From Dugong dugon (taxonomy: Eukaryota; Chordata; Mammalia; Sirenia; Dugongidae): a stretch of DNA of 64,000 bases. The stretch spans positions 32,753,465-32,817,464 of the forward strand of contig CM057464.1 of NCBI GenBank assembly GCA_030035585.1. Reading direction: 5' to 3'. Of the stretch, positions 1 to 11,850 are shown one piece after another. The notes under the pieces are model-generated. The model had not been told where the DNA came from. It worked only from the letters and a program-made list of their open reading frames with translations, and ran no database searches. A program made the translations under genes and the position numbers. Each line of letters begins with the position of its first letter. Position 1 is the stretch's first letter.

Positions 1-2359
1 TCAATTCTACCCAAAGCAATCTACAGATCCAATGCGATCCCGATCCAAATTCCAATGGCATTTTTTTAATGAGATGAAGAAACAATTCACCAACTTCATA
101 TGGAAAGGGAAGAGGCCCGGGATAAGTAAAGCATTACTCAAGAAGAAGAACAAAGTGAGGGGCCTCACACTACCTGATTTTAGAACCTATTATATGGTCA
201 TGGTAGTCAAAACAGCCTGGTATGGGTACAACAACAGATACAGAGACCAACGGGGCAGAATTCAGAATCCAGACATAAATTCATCCACCTATGAGCAGCT
301 GATATTTGACAAAGGCCCAAAGTCCGTTGACTGGGGAAAAGATAGTCTCTTTCACAGATGGTGCCAGCATAAGTGGATATCCATCTGCAAAAAACTGAAA
401 CAAGACCCATACCTCAGACCATGCACAAAAACTAACTCAAAATGGATCAAAGACCTAAATATCTAATAGAAAACAATAAAGATCATGGAAGAGAAAGTAG
501 GGACAACACTAGGAGCCCTAATACATGGCATAAACAGAATACGAACCATAAGTAACAATACACAAACACCAAAAGAGAAACTAGATAACTGGGAGCTCCT
601 AAAAATCGAACACTTGCGCTCATCAAAAGACTTCACTGAAAGAGTCAAAAGACGACTGGGAAAAAATTTTTGGCTATGACAAATCCGATCAGAGTCTAAT
701 CTCTAAAATCTACAAGATACTGCAAAACCTCAACAAAAAAAGACAAATACCCAATTTAAAAATGGGCAAAGGATATGAACATGCACTTCGCCAAAGAAGA
801 TATTCAGGCAGCTAACAGACACATGAAGAAATGCTCATGATCATTAGCTATTAGAGAAATGCAGATCAAAACTACAGTGAGATACCATCTCACCCCAACA
901 AGGCTAGCATTAATTCAAAAAACACAAAATAATAAACACTGGTGGGGTTGTGGAGAGACTAGAACACTTATGCACTGTTGGTCGTAATGTAAAATGGTAC
1001 AACCACTTTGGAAATCCGTTTGGCGCTTCCTTAAAAGGCTAGAAATAGAAGTACCATATGATCCAGCTATCCCGCTCCTTGGAATATATCCTAGAGAAAT
1101 AAGAGCTGTCATACAAATAGATATACGCACACCCATGTTCACTGCAGCACTGTTCACGATAGCGAAAAAACCTAGGTGCCCATCAACGGATGAATGGATA
1201 AACAAATTATGGTATATCCACACAATGGAATACTACACAACCATAAAGAACAACAATGAAGCCGTGAAACATTTTATAACATGGAGGAATCTGGAAGGCA
1301 TTACGCTGAGTGAATCTAGTCAGTCACAAAAGGACAAACGTTGTATAAGACCACTGTTATCAGAACTCAAGAAAAGTTTAAACACAGAAGAAAACATTCT
1401 TTGATGGTTACAAGGGTGGGGAGGAATGGTGAGGGTTATTCACTAACTGGATAGTAGACAAGAATTATCTTAGGTGAAGGGAAGGACAGCACACACTACA
1501 GGGGATGTCAGCACAACTGGACTAAACGAAAGCCTAGAAGTTTCCTGAATACAACCAAACACTTTGAGGGACAGAGTAGCAAGGTCAGGGGCCTGGGGGC
1601 CATGTTTACAGGGGCCATCTAGGTCAACTGGCATAACAAAGTTTATTAAGAAAATCTTGTGCATCCTACTTTGGTGAGTGGCGTCTCTGGTCTTAAAAGC
1701 TAGTGAGTGGCCATCCAAGATGCATCAATTGGTCCCAACCCACCTGGAGTAAAGGAGAATGAAGAACACCAAGTCACAAGGAAAGTATTAGCCCAAGAGA
1801 CAGAAGGGCCACATAAACCAGAGACGTCATCAGCCTGAGACCAGAACAACTAGATGGTACCCAGCTACCATCAATGACTGCCCTGACAGGGAACACCACA
1901 GAGAGTCCCCGATGGAGCAGGAGAAAAGTGGGGTGCAGCACTCAAATTCTAGTAAAAAGACCAGACTTAATGACCTGAATGAGACTGGTGAAACCCCAGA
2001 AAGCATGGCCCCTGGATTCTCTATCAGCCCAGAACTAAAATAATTTCTGAGGCCAACTCTTCAAAGATTAGACTGGACTATGAAACATAAAATGGTACTT
2101 GTGAAGAGTGTGCTTCTTAGCTGAAGTAGATACTTGAGACTAAATGGGCAGCTTCTGTCCAGAGGTGAGATGAGAAGGCAGAGAAGGTCAGGAGCTGGTT
2201 GAATGGACACAGGAAATCAGGAAAGGAAGAGTGTGTTCTCACAGTATAAGGAGAGCAATTAGGGTCACATAACAATGTATGTATAAATTTTTGACTAGAG
2301 ACTAACTTGAATTGTAAATTTTCACTTAAAATACAACAATAAAATAAAATTTAAAAAAA
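1..2359 (+). mobile_element. L1 LINE, 3' portion (end of ORF2 plus 3' UTR)
   Basis: The sequence enters in the C-terminal part of L1 ORF2 and runs through a non-coding 3' UTR to an A-rich end (aataaaataaaattt plus an A run) near 2359. It is collinear with the 3' part of the larger L1 at 51.45-53.83 kb, including the same 3' UTR phrases such as 'ggtcacataacaatgtatgta'. The 5' side is cut by the window edge. It is a dead retrotransposon copy of the same subfamily as the 41.5-53.8 kb element. Confidence 0.92.
2..1404 (+). pseudogene. L1 ORF2 C-terminal fragment, frameshifted
   Basis: Pieces of the L1 ORF2 protein C-terminus are readable: IWKGKRPGISKALLKKKNK (residues near base 100-160), then CTHTxxx-like and WYIHTMEYYTTIKNNNEA near 1210-1250. 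The reading frame is broken, for example by an extended T run near 61-67 followed by TAATGA, and by stops between 466 and 994. In a live element this part follows the reverse transcriptase domain and carries the cysteine-rich tail. Here it is a decayed remnant with no host function visible. Confidence 0.88.
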
Positions 2360-2369
2360 ATTCATGTAC

Positions 2370-2896
2370 CCCTGGAACCTTCAGAATGAGACCTTATTTG
2401 GAAATAGGGTCTATGCAGATGTAATCAAATTAAAATGAGTTTATACCGGATTAAACCAATTGCCATCGACTACAGCCCATGATGACCATGATTTTTTGGA
2501 AACAGATCACCAGACCCTTCTTCCTAGGTGCCTCTGGGTGGACATGAACATCCAACCTTTCCATTAGCAGCCAAGTATGATACAGGGTAGGCCCTAATGC
2601 AAATGATGATGTCTTTATAAGAGGAGAATAGTCACAGCCAGAGGGAAGAAATCCATGTGATGATGGAGGCAGAGACTGGACTACACGCCAAGGAACGCCA
2701 AGGATTGCCAGGAACCACCAAAAGCTGGGAAGAGGTGAAGAAGGATACTCCCCTAGAGCCTTCGGAGAGAGCATGGCCCTGCTGACACCTTGATTTTGGA
2801 CTTTTTGCCTCCAGAACTGTGAGAGAATAAATATCTATTGTTTTAATCCACCCAGTTTGTGGTATTGTGTTATGGCAGCCCTAAGAAACTAATGAA
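2370..2896 (+). mobile_element. MLT1-type (ERVL-MaLR) solo LTR, partial
   Basis: The sequence carries typical MLT1 phrases: 'gaccttatttggaaatagggtctatgcagatgtaat', 'gtctttataagaggaga', 'gacaccttgattttggactttttgcctccagaactgtgagagaataaat' and 'ccacccagtttgtggta...ctaagaaactaatg'. The LTR contains its own AATAAA signal near 2826. It is interrupted by a minus-strand SINE fragment (2453-2590). The 5' end is truncated. Confidence 0.85.
2453..2590 (-). mobile_element. AfroSINE fragment inside the MLT1 LTR
   Basis: The stretch 'ttgccatcgactac...ttggaaacagatcaccagacccttcttcctaggtgcctctgggtggacatgaacatccaacctttccattagcagcc' matches the reverse complement of the longer SINE variant seen at 25218 and 25808. 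It splits the LTR, so it inserted later. The head is missing. Confidence 0.7.
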
Positions 2897-3682
2897 GTGC
2901 CCAACTCATATTCAGTCAATGTTTGCTGAATTGTGAATAAATGTTTCCCAAATATACTGTTCCCAATTTTTCCATAATGTGTCCATATTTCTAAGGCTGA
3001 GCAAATTTCATTTAAAACTGAACAACTGAAAAGGTGAACCACACTATTGCTAAGGAACTACTGCCACAGGAGTTTCCAACCGTCTTCCTGAAGACACATC
3101 CTCCCTTTCTTATGTCGCCAGGTTGGACGTATTTCCTCTGCCACAGTCCTGGGTTACAAACTTGTAGGTGTACAATGCATTGGGCAAAGAAATCGAGTTA
3201 GCTGGTGCCAATATCAACACAGGCAGATTTAGCACACAAAATTATAGGCTATAAAATTTTTAAAATACAGAAAATGCCGATTTTCTATCTGATGCCAGTG
3301 AGTCATTCTGCGCTAGGAGGGAGTGACTGTGACCAGAACACTTTTCTATCTTTGTCCAACCTAGACATGGGCAGTGTGAGCCTTCTGGTCACCCTAGTAA
3401 GAGTTTCACCTTACTAGAAGTTTCAGAGATCATGCAGAAATCTCTTTTAAATACAAAATGGCAATGCAAACTATGGAAACTGACTCTAGTACATTTTCAG
3501 TAAGACAGCCAAGTTTCTGGTGGTAAGTTTCACTCTGGAAAGAGACTGTCATGCTTCAGTGAGGTACTCCAGGTAATGCAGAAATATGTTAGTGAAACAC
3601 ACATAGTAAATAATGCCCCAAAGACTATCATCAGGCACTCACTCAACAACTAGGCAGTAAGCACTTACTATATGTCAGCAAA
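2897..3682. other. Unassigned intergenic or intronic DNA
   Basis: No family-specific repeat, splice-bounded ORF or RNA gene is recognised. Composition is ordinary and AT-rich. The only ORF over 60 codons (3205-3417, +) lacks any recognisable motif. Confidence 0.5.
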
Positions 3683-3893
3683 GGAGCCCTGGTGGTGCAG
3701 TGGTTAAAGTGCCTGCCTGCTAACCGAAGGTCGTTGGTTTGAACCCACCAGCTGCTCCATGGGAGGAAGATGTGGCAGTCTGCTTCTGTAAGGATTTACA
3801 GCCTTGGAAACCCTATGGGGCAGTTCTAATTCTACTCTGTCCTATAGGGTCACTGTGAGTCAGAATCGACTCAATGGCAGTGGGTTTTGTTTG
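3683..3893 (+). mobile_element. AfroSINE, long form
   Basis: This is a full head-to-tail copy. The tRNA-like head runs 'ggagccctggtggtgcagtgg' to 'ggtttgaacccacc' (A and B boxes). The body contains 'ggcagtctgcttctgtaaggatttacagcc', and the tail is 'actctgtcctatagggtcactgtgagtcagaatcgactc'. The head resembles tRNA-Asn (the tract around 'gctaaccgaaggtcgttggtttgaaccca'). It ends in a T/G-rich tail. Confidence 0.93.
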
Positions 3894-3952
3894 TTTTTTT
3901 TAATATGTCAGCACTGTTTAAGATAAGAAGATACTATAATAAACAAAACCGT

Positions 3953-4461
3953 AATCTGTACACCAATGTTCACTGCAGCGCTATTCACAATAGCCAAAAG
4001 ACAGGAACAACCTAAATGTCCATCAACAGATGAAGGGATAAATAAAATGTGCTACATATTCATACAATGGAATATTACTCAGTCATAAAGAGAAATGAAG
4101 TCCTGATGTGTGTTAAAAATGGATGAACTTTGAAAACAGCATGCTAGTGAAATAAGTCAGTCACAAGAGGACAAACACTGTATGAATACACTTACATGAA
4201 ACATCTAGAGTAGGCAAGTGTATGCAAACTTAAGTTTATTAGATGTTACCAGGGATGGGCAGGAGAGAGGACGGAAGAGGGATTCATTTCTGAGAGGCCA
4301 CTGAGCTTCTGTTAATGGTGATGGAAAAGTTTGAAAATGGATAGTGGTGATGGTTGCATAACAGGATGAACACAATTAATGCCACTGAACTGCACATCTG
4401 AAGAACACTGCAATAGCAAATGTTATGTTACATACATATTTACCACAATAAAAAAAAAAAA
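3953..4461 (+). mobile_element. Older L1 3' end
   Basis: The stretch 'caccaatgttcactgcagcgctattcacaatagcc...ccatcaacagatgaagg...caatggaatattactcagtcataaagagaaatgaa' is the ORF2 C-terminus of an older L1 subfamily. A decayed 3' UTR ('gccactgaactgcacatctgaagaa') and a poly-A run near 4448 follow. It is more diverged than the 1-2359 copy. Confidence 0.85.
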
Positions 4462-6056
4462 TTTTCTTTAAAGACAATGAGTAAAAAATGGAAAAAAAAA
4501 AAAAATCCCAACATCTGCTTCATCTCTCCTTTTCACCCTTGCCTCATTCCATTTTCAACAAAGATGCCTTCTCCCTAAATGGATGCCTCCATAATTCACA
4601 AATCTGGCCTCTGCAAAGTAGACTCTGGAATGTGAAGTTTGCCAAAGAACAAAAGACTCCTTTCTGTTCACTGAAATTAGTTTGGAGTTCTGTAAAGAGA
4701 AGCTCACTTCTGGTGCTTCACACGGAACTGGTCATGGCCTCCTGAATGCTGGTGGTGGCAACCCCCAGGCTGACGGTGGCATGACCCCTCTGAGAGTTGG
4801 CCAACAACCTAACCAGCCTGGGAACGCCCTTTAGCCTCAAGCTTGACTCTTCCTGTCCTCTCTTTAACCTCTGCCCTTCATTCTCCTGGTGCCCATTGAC
4901 AAGAATGTCTTCTTTGTATAATCTGTACTTTGCACGGTCCTTTTCAGTGGCACAGGGGTGTGAGGGTGGTGGGTGGGTTGCAGGACAGAGCACAGATGAA
5001 CAAAGAGTTCAGGAACTTGGATGGAACGGGGATGTTTGTTTATTTTTAACTCATTCAACAAGCATTGGAGAGCCTGTTCAATTCATTCAGCGACACTCAT
5101 CTCTGCTTCAACCCAAGGATCTGTTTCATGGATAACGCAGAATTAGGTAGGACATGAGCCATTTTCTTAAATAGTTTCTAATATGGTGGGAGTGATAGCT
5201 CTAAGAGCATGTACCTCTTGCATCAAACTGACTGGTTCATATTCCTTTCTTAACAGTGGACCATATTCCCCTCAGCCTAGAAGACTGGGAAATGTGCCTT
5301 CAGCTTGGCCACCCTTCAGCTCCAGATCGTGGAATTTCTGTTCTGCGTTAAATCTTTAAGCCATATAGATGCTCAATGTCAAAGGGTGTCCTGGATTGCA
5401 TTTCAGGGTAAGGCACCTGCCTCTGGAGACTACTTGGCGTATCTATGTACTATGGCCATGCTCAATTAGCAGTGCTTACTCTAATTCTTGTAGTTATTTA
5501 TCTCTTCCCAGTCTTCATCTCTAAGAAGTTACAAACGAGCACTGTATTTCTCAAAAAGCATCCCTTCCTTGTGCAAAGATGCCAGCAACCAAAAGGAGGT
5601 ATCTCGGGGAAAGAGAAAAGCATCATGCATTTATGAGGTAAGCAGTTTGTGAAAGACACCTGAGACAGCATGCAGTCTTCTAAGCACAGAAAAAGAGATG
5701 GTAAGAGACCCAAATAGTGACTTGGGGTCAGTGGGAAACGTTGCCCAGAAAATAAATTGTCTTAAGCGACAAACTAGTGTTCAAATCCTTTTACAGTTTC
5801 TTCTATTCCTTTTTGCCAATGGAGCCCAGCCTCCTAAAAAGCCTTAGATGGAATAGAGTTGCTGATATTTTAACCAGCAGAGGTAACACAAAATGCCACA
5901 TGGATCATTACAAACAGTAATAACAAAGAAATAATTCCCAGGTTGATATCACATGACTAATTTTTAGGTTATAAGTATACATACACAGGCTTTCCAATAC
6001 CTTGAGTTAGGCATTCTAATAAATAGAAAAACATAAATACAGAAAAGGTACTACAC
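4462..6056. other. Unassigned unique DNA
   Basis: No recognised repeat or exon with consistent splice sites was found. The short overlapping ORFs at 4488-5135 on both strands have no recognisable domain and are probably chance frames in a moderately GC-rich patch. Confidence 0.45.
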
Positions 6057-6269
6057 AGTTGTTACTGTTGTTAGGTACTGTCATGTGAATTTTGACTCAT
6101 AGTGATCCCATGTGACAGAGTACAACCACCCCATAGGGTTTACTTGGCTGTAATCTTTATGGAAGTAGATTGCCAGGTCTTCCTCCCATGAGCCACTGGC
6201 TGGGTTCAAACTGCCAACCTTTTGGTTAACAGTTGAGCTCTTAACTGTTTGCATCTCCGGGGCTCCTTG
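6057..6269 (-). mobile_element. AfroSINE, long form, minus strand
   Basis: The stretch from 'gttgttactgttgttaggtactgtcatgtgaattttgactcatagtgatccc' through 'ggctgtaatctttatggaagtagattgcc' to 'tcttaactgtttgcatctccggggctcct' is the reverse complement of the SINE tail, middle and head. It has many CpG-decay substitutions, so it is an old copy. Confidence 0.88.
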
Positions 6270-6289
6270 TACTACACTAGGGTGGGGTT

Positions 6290-6780
6290 ACTTCAAGCAC
6301 TTTGACCTTTGTCTCTGGCCTCTATGAAATAACTCCTAGAGTAGTTGGGCTATACTGCCCACATCTGAGGATTTGTATTAATGAGGGAGAGCTGGTCTAG
6401 GAGCCCACCTGGTAAGTAATAACGAGCGCGTGGTCTGGTTGATAGATAAAAGCCCAAAACACTAAGGCTCGAAGAAGCTTCCCGAGGGAGAGAATCCTAG
6501 AAGGAAAGCTTCCAGGGAGGGACATGCCCTCCACTTCGGGGACCTTTCCAAACCTCTCCTGACTACCTCACATTGCTCCTGAGTTACTCCTGAAGCATAT
6601 CCTTTACCCAAACAAACCACAGAACACAAGTACAGCCTGTGAGTTCTGTGTGATGTAGCAGCGAATTACAGAACTCAGCCGAGAAAAAGAAGAGTGCCAT
6701 GGGGAAAGCAGCTGGTATCAGAGACAATGCAGAAGTTAGAAAGCAGAGGTATACTAGACCTCCATGTCATAGGAACCAGC
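6290..6780 (+). mobile_element. Probable LTR remnant
   Basis: The 3' part ('cctgtgagttctgtgtgatgtagcagcgaattacagaactcagccgagaaaaagaagagtgccatgggga...ctggtatcagag') parallels the end of the LTR-like block at 33285-33900 ('gtttgtgagttctgtgtggccactgcaatggattatcaaacccagcaagagtgctgtggga...tggtgtcaaaa'). The ends are not defined and the family name is not established. Confidence 0.45.
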
Positions 6781-7240
6781 TTTATGCTGATTCTTAGTCA
6801 CAAAATTATTCCTTCAAGTAAATTTCCATAAGATGCGAGTTCACTTGCAAAAAAAAGATTCAAATAATATGCAGTCCTTAAAAATCAGTTCCACAAGTAT
6901 AGCAATTTCAATGCCAAAGAAAATTATTCTTCTATAACTTCCACCCTTTACATGCAAAGTCTGGTCCCTAGTTCTAAAAATACAGCCGTTAAGCACTATC
7001 CTAAATCTGTTAGAAACGTATCTCAATCTCCAAACTTAGTACTTCCCCCTTCAATATGACAGCACACTTAATAAGTAGAATTCAAACACTGGAAGAAACA
7101 GGTTATTCCAGGATTGCTTGTGTGGCATTTTAGTAAATGTAATCTTGCAAAGTCAGAATCAGAGGCTAGAATGTGTTTTGAGTGCCAAAGGAAGGGAGCT
7201 TTATGCCCCACTTCTTTAGCACCTCACTAGAATGAACTTA

Positions 7241-7402
7241 AAACTCCAAACCCATTGCCGTCATGTGGATTCTGACTCATAGCAACCCTATAGGACAGAG
7301 TAGAACTACTCCCGTAGGGTTTCCAAGGAGCATCTTGTGGATTCAAATTGCTGACCTTTTGGTTAGCAGCTGAATGCTTAACCACTGCACCACCAGGGCC
7401 CC
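7241..7402 (-). mobile_element. AfroSINE, short form, minus strand
   Basis: 'aaactccaaacccattgccgtcatgtggattctgactcatagcaaccctataggacagagtagaact' through 'ggttagcagctgaatgcttaaccactgcaccaccagggcccc' is a complete short-form SINE, reverse complemented. It lacks the 'gtctgcttccgtaaagattacagcc' middle present in long copies. Confidence 0.93.
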
Positions 7403-8020
7403 AGAATGAACTTCAGTAGAGGACATTCCAGGGTATCTGTGCCTTTTTAATTTTTTCTCATGTACTGCTTCAGATAACTCTTCTGTAGCATTCGTGGTTT
7501 GCTGATGGGAGTGATTTTATCCACCCTAAGTCAATTTTCATTCCCAGTAACACTCTTACTTTAGCTATAACTACCCATATATTAGTCTTTCATTATAAAA
7601 TAATGCCCTGCTTTCAGACTCTCGCTCTATTTTGGTACATCCTTTTAAAGGAGAATGCATGCCATTAAAATGCATTTGTTCCATTGAGACAGATTTTTAG
7701 GCTCATTATGATGCTCATTGTTGACACAATAGCTCCTTCAGATACACAACATTCTGTCATAAAAGACCTATACTTGGATGGGTGACAAAAGTGTTTTGTA
7801 AAGGCTGTCTTCTCAATGTGGTTGCTGTCAAAGACGTACATTAATATCGTCCTAGTTAAAGGGTATTTATTCTAAAAAGTGCAGACTATTGAAATAGAAA
7901 ATGACATCATGAACTATTTCTACAAGTTTAGTTGCTTCTGAGAACTCAGTGTTGTTAGATATTCAGTAGTAGAAATGATGAGCAACAAGTTCGTAATTTG
8001 AGCATTTTCCTATGGCATGT
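7403..8020. other. Unassigned AT-rich unique DNA
   Basis: No repeat family, exon or RNA gene is recognised between the SINE and the MaLR LTR. The final five bases (catgt, 8016-8020) are the left target-site copy of the following LTR. Confidence 0.5.
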
Positions 8021-8532
8021 TGTCTTACGGCTGCTATAACAGAAATACCACAAGTGGATGGCTTTAACAAACACAAGTTTATTCTCCCACAGTCTAGTAG
8101 GATAGAAGTCTGAATTCAGGGTGCCAGCTCCAGGGGAAGGCTTTCTCTCTCTGTTGGCTCTGGAGGAAGGTCCTTATCATCAAACTTTTCTTGGTCTAGA
8201 AGCTTCTCAACACAGGGATCCCTGATCCAAAGAACACGATCTGCTCCATGCGCTGCTTTCTTGGTGGTATGAAGTCCCCCGTCTCTCTGCTGGCTTCTCT
8301 CTTTTATATCTCAAAAGAGATTGATTTAAGACACAACCTAATCTTGTAGATTGAGTCCTGCCTCATTAACATAACTACCAATAATCCCAGATCATTAACA
8401 TCATAGAGGCAGCATTTACAACACATAGGAAAATCACATCAGATGGCAAAATGGTGGACGATCACACAATACTGGGAATCAGCCTAGCCAAGTTGATACA
8501 CATTTTGGGAGGACACAATTCAATCCATAACA
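8021..8532 (-). mobile_element. MaLR-type solo LTR with perfect 5-bp target duplication
   Basis: In minus orientation the element begins tgtcttacggctgctataac and ends caattcaatccataaca, giving the TG...CA termini of a retroviral LTR. It is flanked by catgt on both sides (8016-8020 and 8533-8537). The reverse complement contains 'tcaacttggctaggctgattcccagtattgtgtga', shared with the LTRs at 21488, 29537, 37176 and 50233. This is a solo LTR with no internal retroviral genes. Confidence 0.9.
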
Positions 8533-9049
8533 CATGTAGTCCCAAAGTCATTCATTTTCCATTCTTTCCATAATTAATAAGCATTTCAGATTTCAATTTA
8601 AGTGAACTCCTTTCTTGTATCAGTGGAAAAGAAACAGCCTATGTGAAAATGCTACCAAATTCAAAATACTAAAGTTGGGTCATTTGTTATAAAAATAAAC
8701 CTTAAAATAAAAATGTGTTTTTCCCTCTTGCAGGCGTTAAAACTACCATATAAAATAGATGGGTGACATATTCTTAAAGAGTGAGGTCATGCTTTAGTCT
8801 TAATCATGCTCGATAAGACTAAGGACACAAAGCCAATATTCTGAGAAATTAAAATGCCAAATTGACTGAGCCTATACAAAGTAAATAGAAAGAGGAGGAA
8901 ACATACAGTATATTCCAAAATTTCATTTCTGTAACATTTCACTTGCTATGCAACCATTTAAGCTCTGATTTACCTCTCTCTAGAACACACAACATGAGCC
9001 TCAAATAGTTTGAGGGTTTATTATACTCAGGAATATAGAACTAAAAAGA

Positions 9050-9185
9050 ACCTTAGAGAAAACCAAAGTCCAGAGAGGGTAAATAATTCTCCTAAGATCA
9101 CACAGCTACTTGATGGCAAAGTAGAAACCAGAGTTTACGTATCTGTGTGCCTAATTCAGAGACCTCCATATTACATAATCCTACT
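9050..9185 (-). mobile_element. MIR SINE, ancient
   Basis: 'ccagagagggtaaataattctcctaagatcacacagctacttgatggcaaagtagaaaccagag' is the reverse complement of the conserved MIR core. It is heavily diverged. Confidence 0.7.
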
Positions 9186-9845
9186 TCTCTGTCTTGAAAA
9201 ACAATGTACAAAATAGGTGGTCAGAATCACCCTCAAAAAGAAGATAGAGAAAACCAAAACTAGTATTAAGGTAGTTTGTATGCTCTGTGCCTAGTAGTTA
9301 GATCAGCTTTGAACAGATGCCAAAAAATCATTTGTAACATATCCTCAATAAAACTGTGAGCAATAAATACATAAATAGGCAAGCATGCAATGCCCCTGAA
9401 AAGAAAAGCGCTTAACTATAAATAAGAAACCACATGCTTTTAGCACTAAAAAATAAGTGCAAATTTTAATAGTTTCTTTAGACTTATAATAACTACTCAG
9501 AAAAAATGGAAAATGATTCCATTCACAATAACATCACCAAGTATAAAATAATTAGGAAAAAAAAAAAACAAGATGTGAGGCTTACGCAGAACTTTATCAG
9601 AAAAACATAAAGGAACATTGTTCAAGAATGACACCTTATTTGTTATTGGATGAGAATGAGTAATATAAAGATATCAACTCTCTCCCAAGAGGTCCAATGT
9701 CATCCCATTCAAAATCACAAGAAAATTCTTATTGGACCTTAACAAGACTGAGATTAACAATAGTAGGAAAGCCATTTGAAAGATTAACTGGGAGGAAAAG
9801 AGCCAAGATATTTCTTTTTAGTGGAGTAAAAGTTAAAAAAAGAGT

Positions 9846-10032
9846 ATTGTTGTTGTGTGCCGTCATACCAACCCTATAGGACAGAGCAGAACTGCCTCAT
9901 AGGGTTTCCAAGTCTGTAATCTTTACAAAAGCTGATTGCCACATCTTTCTCCCATGCAGCGACTAGTGGGTTTGAACCACCAACGTTTAGGTTAGCAGCC
10001 GAGCACTTAACTATTGCACCACCAGGGCTCCT
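9846..10032 (-). mobile_element. AfroSINE, long form, minus strand
   Basis: 'ttgttgttgtgtgccgtcataccaaccctataggacagagcagaactgcctcatagggtttccaa' through 'ctgattgccacatctttctcccatgcag' to 'cacttaactattgcaccaccagggctcct'. There is a small deletion in the tail region. It inserted into old L1 sequence. Confidence 0.9.
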
Positions 10033-10769
10033 TCCCAAAAGGAGTATTAGCTCTACATATTAAAACAATCTATGAAGTTTGCAATGCTTAAAATACTGTA
10101 GTACTGGCACAAAATTAGGTGGCAGTGTATGGGCAGAATATAGAAAACCCACATATAAAGGATCCTACTATATGAGAGAGATGGTTAATTTAAATCAGAG
10201 GAGGAAGAATTGTTCAATTTGCTCAATTTCTTGAATAACTGCTCAACTTCTAGAAACAATATTTACTTACCTACCCTAAACAATATAGCAAAATAAAGTC
10301 TATGTGAATTAAAGAGTTAAACGTAAAATAAATTAAGCAACAGGACATTAACGGGAAAATACAACAACTTTGAAATAGAAAAGGACTTTATAATACAAAA
10401 GAGATTCCATGAACAAAAATATTAATCAGTTTGACTATATAAAAATAGAAAAAAATCTGTACATCAGAAAATTTCATACACTGAATTAAAAAACACATAG
10501 GGAAAATTTTTCCAACACGACTAGCAAAGAGTTAGGATCACTAATATATAAAGACTATGTATAATCAATAATAAAAAGAATGCACAAATAGAAAAATATA
10601 CAAAGGACATGTCTGGTCATTGAAAGACAAATGAATAAATAAGAAAAATGTTCAAGCTCAATGGTTATCAGAGAAATGCAAATTAAAAACAATGATATAC
10701 AATTACTGAAATTTTACAGATAATATCCAGTTAGTGACAGCACAGAAAAAAAATATTCTCATACACAGC

Positions 10770-10884
10770 TTGTTGCTGTTGTTAGCTGCCGTCATATCAA
10801 TTTGACTAATTTTAACTGCCCCATAGGGTTTTCTTGGCTATAATCTTCACAGAAGCAGATTTCTAGGTCTTTCTCCCAGGCTTA
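10770..10884 (-). mobile_element. Older AfroSINE fragment, host of a nested SINE
   Basis: 'cttgttgctgttgttagctgccgtcatatcaatttgac...ctataatcttcacagaagcagatttctaggtctttctcccagg' is the tail and middle of a long-form SINE. It is cut at 10884 by a second SINE. The last 12 bases (ctcccaggctta, 10873-10884) are repeated at 11055-11066 as the target duplication of that insertion. Confidence 0.8.
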
Positions 10885-11054
10885 CCAAAACCAAAACCAA
10901 ACCTGTTGCCGTCGAGTCGGTTCCAACTCATAGCAACCCTATAGGTCAGAGTAGAACTGTCCCATATGGTTTCCAAGGAGCACCTGGTGGATTTGAACTA
11001 CTGACCTTTTGGTTAGTAGCCATAGCTCTTAACCACTACACCACCAGGGTTTCC
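10885..11054 (-). mobile_element. AfroSINE nested in another SINE, 12-bp TSD
   Basis: A complete short-form copy runs from 'ccaaaaccaaaaccaaacctgttgccgtcgagtcgg' to 'ttaaccactacaccaccagggtttc'. It is bracketed by ctcccaggctta on both sides (10873-10884, 11055-11066). The exact flanking repeat shows target-primed insertion into the older SINE. Confidence 0.93.
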
Positions 11055-11163
11055 CTCCCAGGCTTATAGGAGTGCAAATAGGTATTAACATTTTGAAGGA
11101 GTATTTGGCAATATATGTCAATTGCTATAAAAATATATCTTCTTTGACCCAGCAATTTAACTA

Positions 11164-11456
11164 CAGGTAGTCTCAGACTTATGTCAGAGTTCCTTTCGAA
11201 CGACTCTGTCATTAAGTCGGTTCTAACATAAGTTGAATACCTTTTTTTTTTAAGTTTTTATTATTATTGTCTTTTATTATCAGTATCTTTATAAACCTGA
11301 TCTTTGTCTTTGAGAGTTGGAAACATTACATATAAACTTATAGATACATAATATATGTATACATACATACATAAAAAATACACAAATTATAAAAAAAAGG
11401 ATGGTCATAAGTGGGTTCATCGTAACTCGAATACATCGTAAGTCAGGGACTACCTG
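11164..11456 (+). mobile_element. Short TIR DNA transposon, Tc1/mariner-like
   Basis: The termini are inverted: caggtagtctcagacttatg at the left, and cgtaagtcagggactacctg at the right, which is its approximate reverse complement. TA precedes the left end (11162-11163). The right flank reads CA, possibly a mutated TA. There is no transposase ORF, so this is a non-autonomous MITE. The centre holds an A/T-rich microsatellite-like stretch (atacatacatacat near 11355). Orientation is arbitrary. Confidence 0.72.
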
Positions 11457-11681
11457 CATAAGAATTTACTCCAAAGTGAATCTACAGACTGGGAAAAAAA
11501 TTTTGGTAATGACATACCTGACAAGGGTCAGATCTCTAAAATAGAAAATTCAATAACTCAACAACAAAAAGACGAACAATCCAATCAAAAAATGGGCAAA
11601 GGACATGAACAGACACTTCACCAAAGATGACATTCAGGTGACTAACAAAAACATAGAGATGTTCACGATCATTAGCCATTA

Positions 11682-11850
11682 AGCAAAAACAAAATAAAAC
11701 ACATTGCTGTCGAGTCGACTCTGACTCATAGCAACCCTATAGGACAGAGTGGAACTACTCCATAGGACTTCCAAGGAGTGGCTGGCAGATTTCAACTGCC
11801 AACTTTTTGGTTAGCAGCCAAGCTTTCAATCACTGTACCACCAGAGCTCC
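11682..11850 (-). mobile_element. AfroSINE in L1, 12-bp TSD
   Basis: A short-form SINE flanked by cattagccatta (11670-11681 and 11851-11862). It interrupts the L1 phrase 'gatcattagccattagagagatgcaaatc', which is intact in other copies, so the pre-insertion sequence is certain. Confidence 0.95.

Larger units (their letters stand above)
9480..11163 (+). mobile_element. Old L1 ORF2 remnant, broken by SINEs
   Basis: L1-like phrases recur across the interval: 'ccattcacaataacatcaccaagtataaaa', 'caactctctcccaagaggtccaatgtcatcccattcaaaatcac', 'acatcagaaaatttcatacactgaatt' and 'tatcttctttgacccagcaatttaac'. It is interrupted by SINEs at 9846-10032 and 10770-11054 and ends where a TIR transposon starts at 11164. 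The reading frame is destroyed. Confidence 0.65.
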
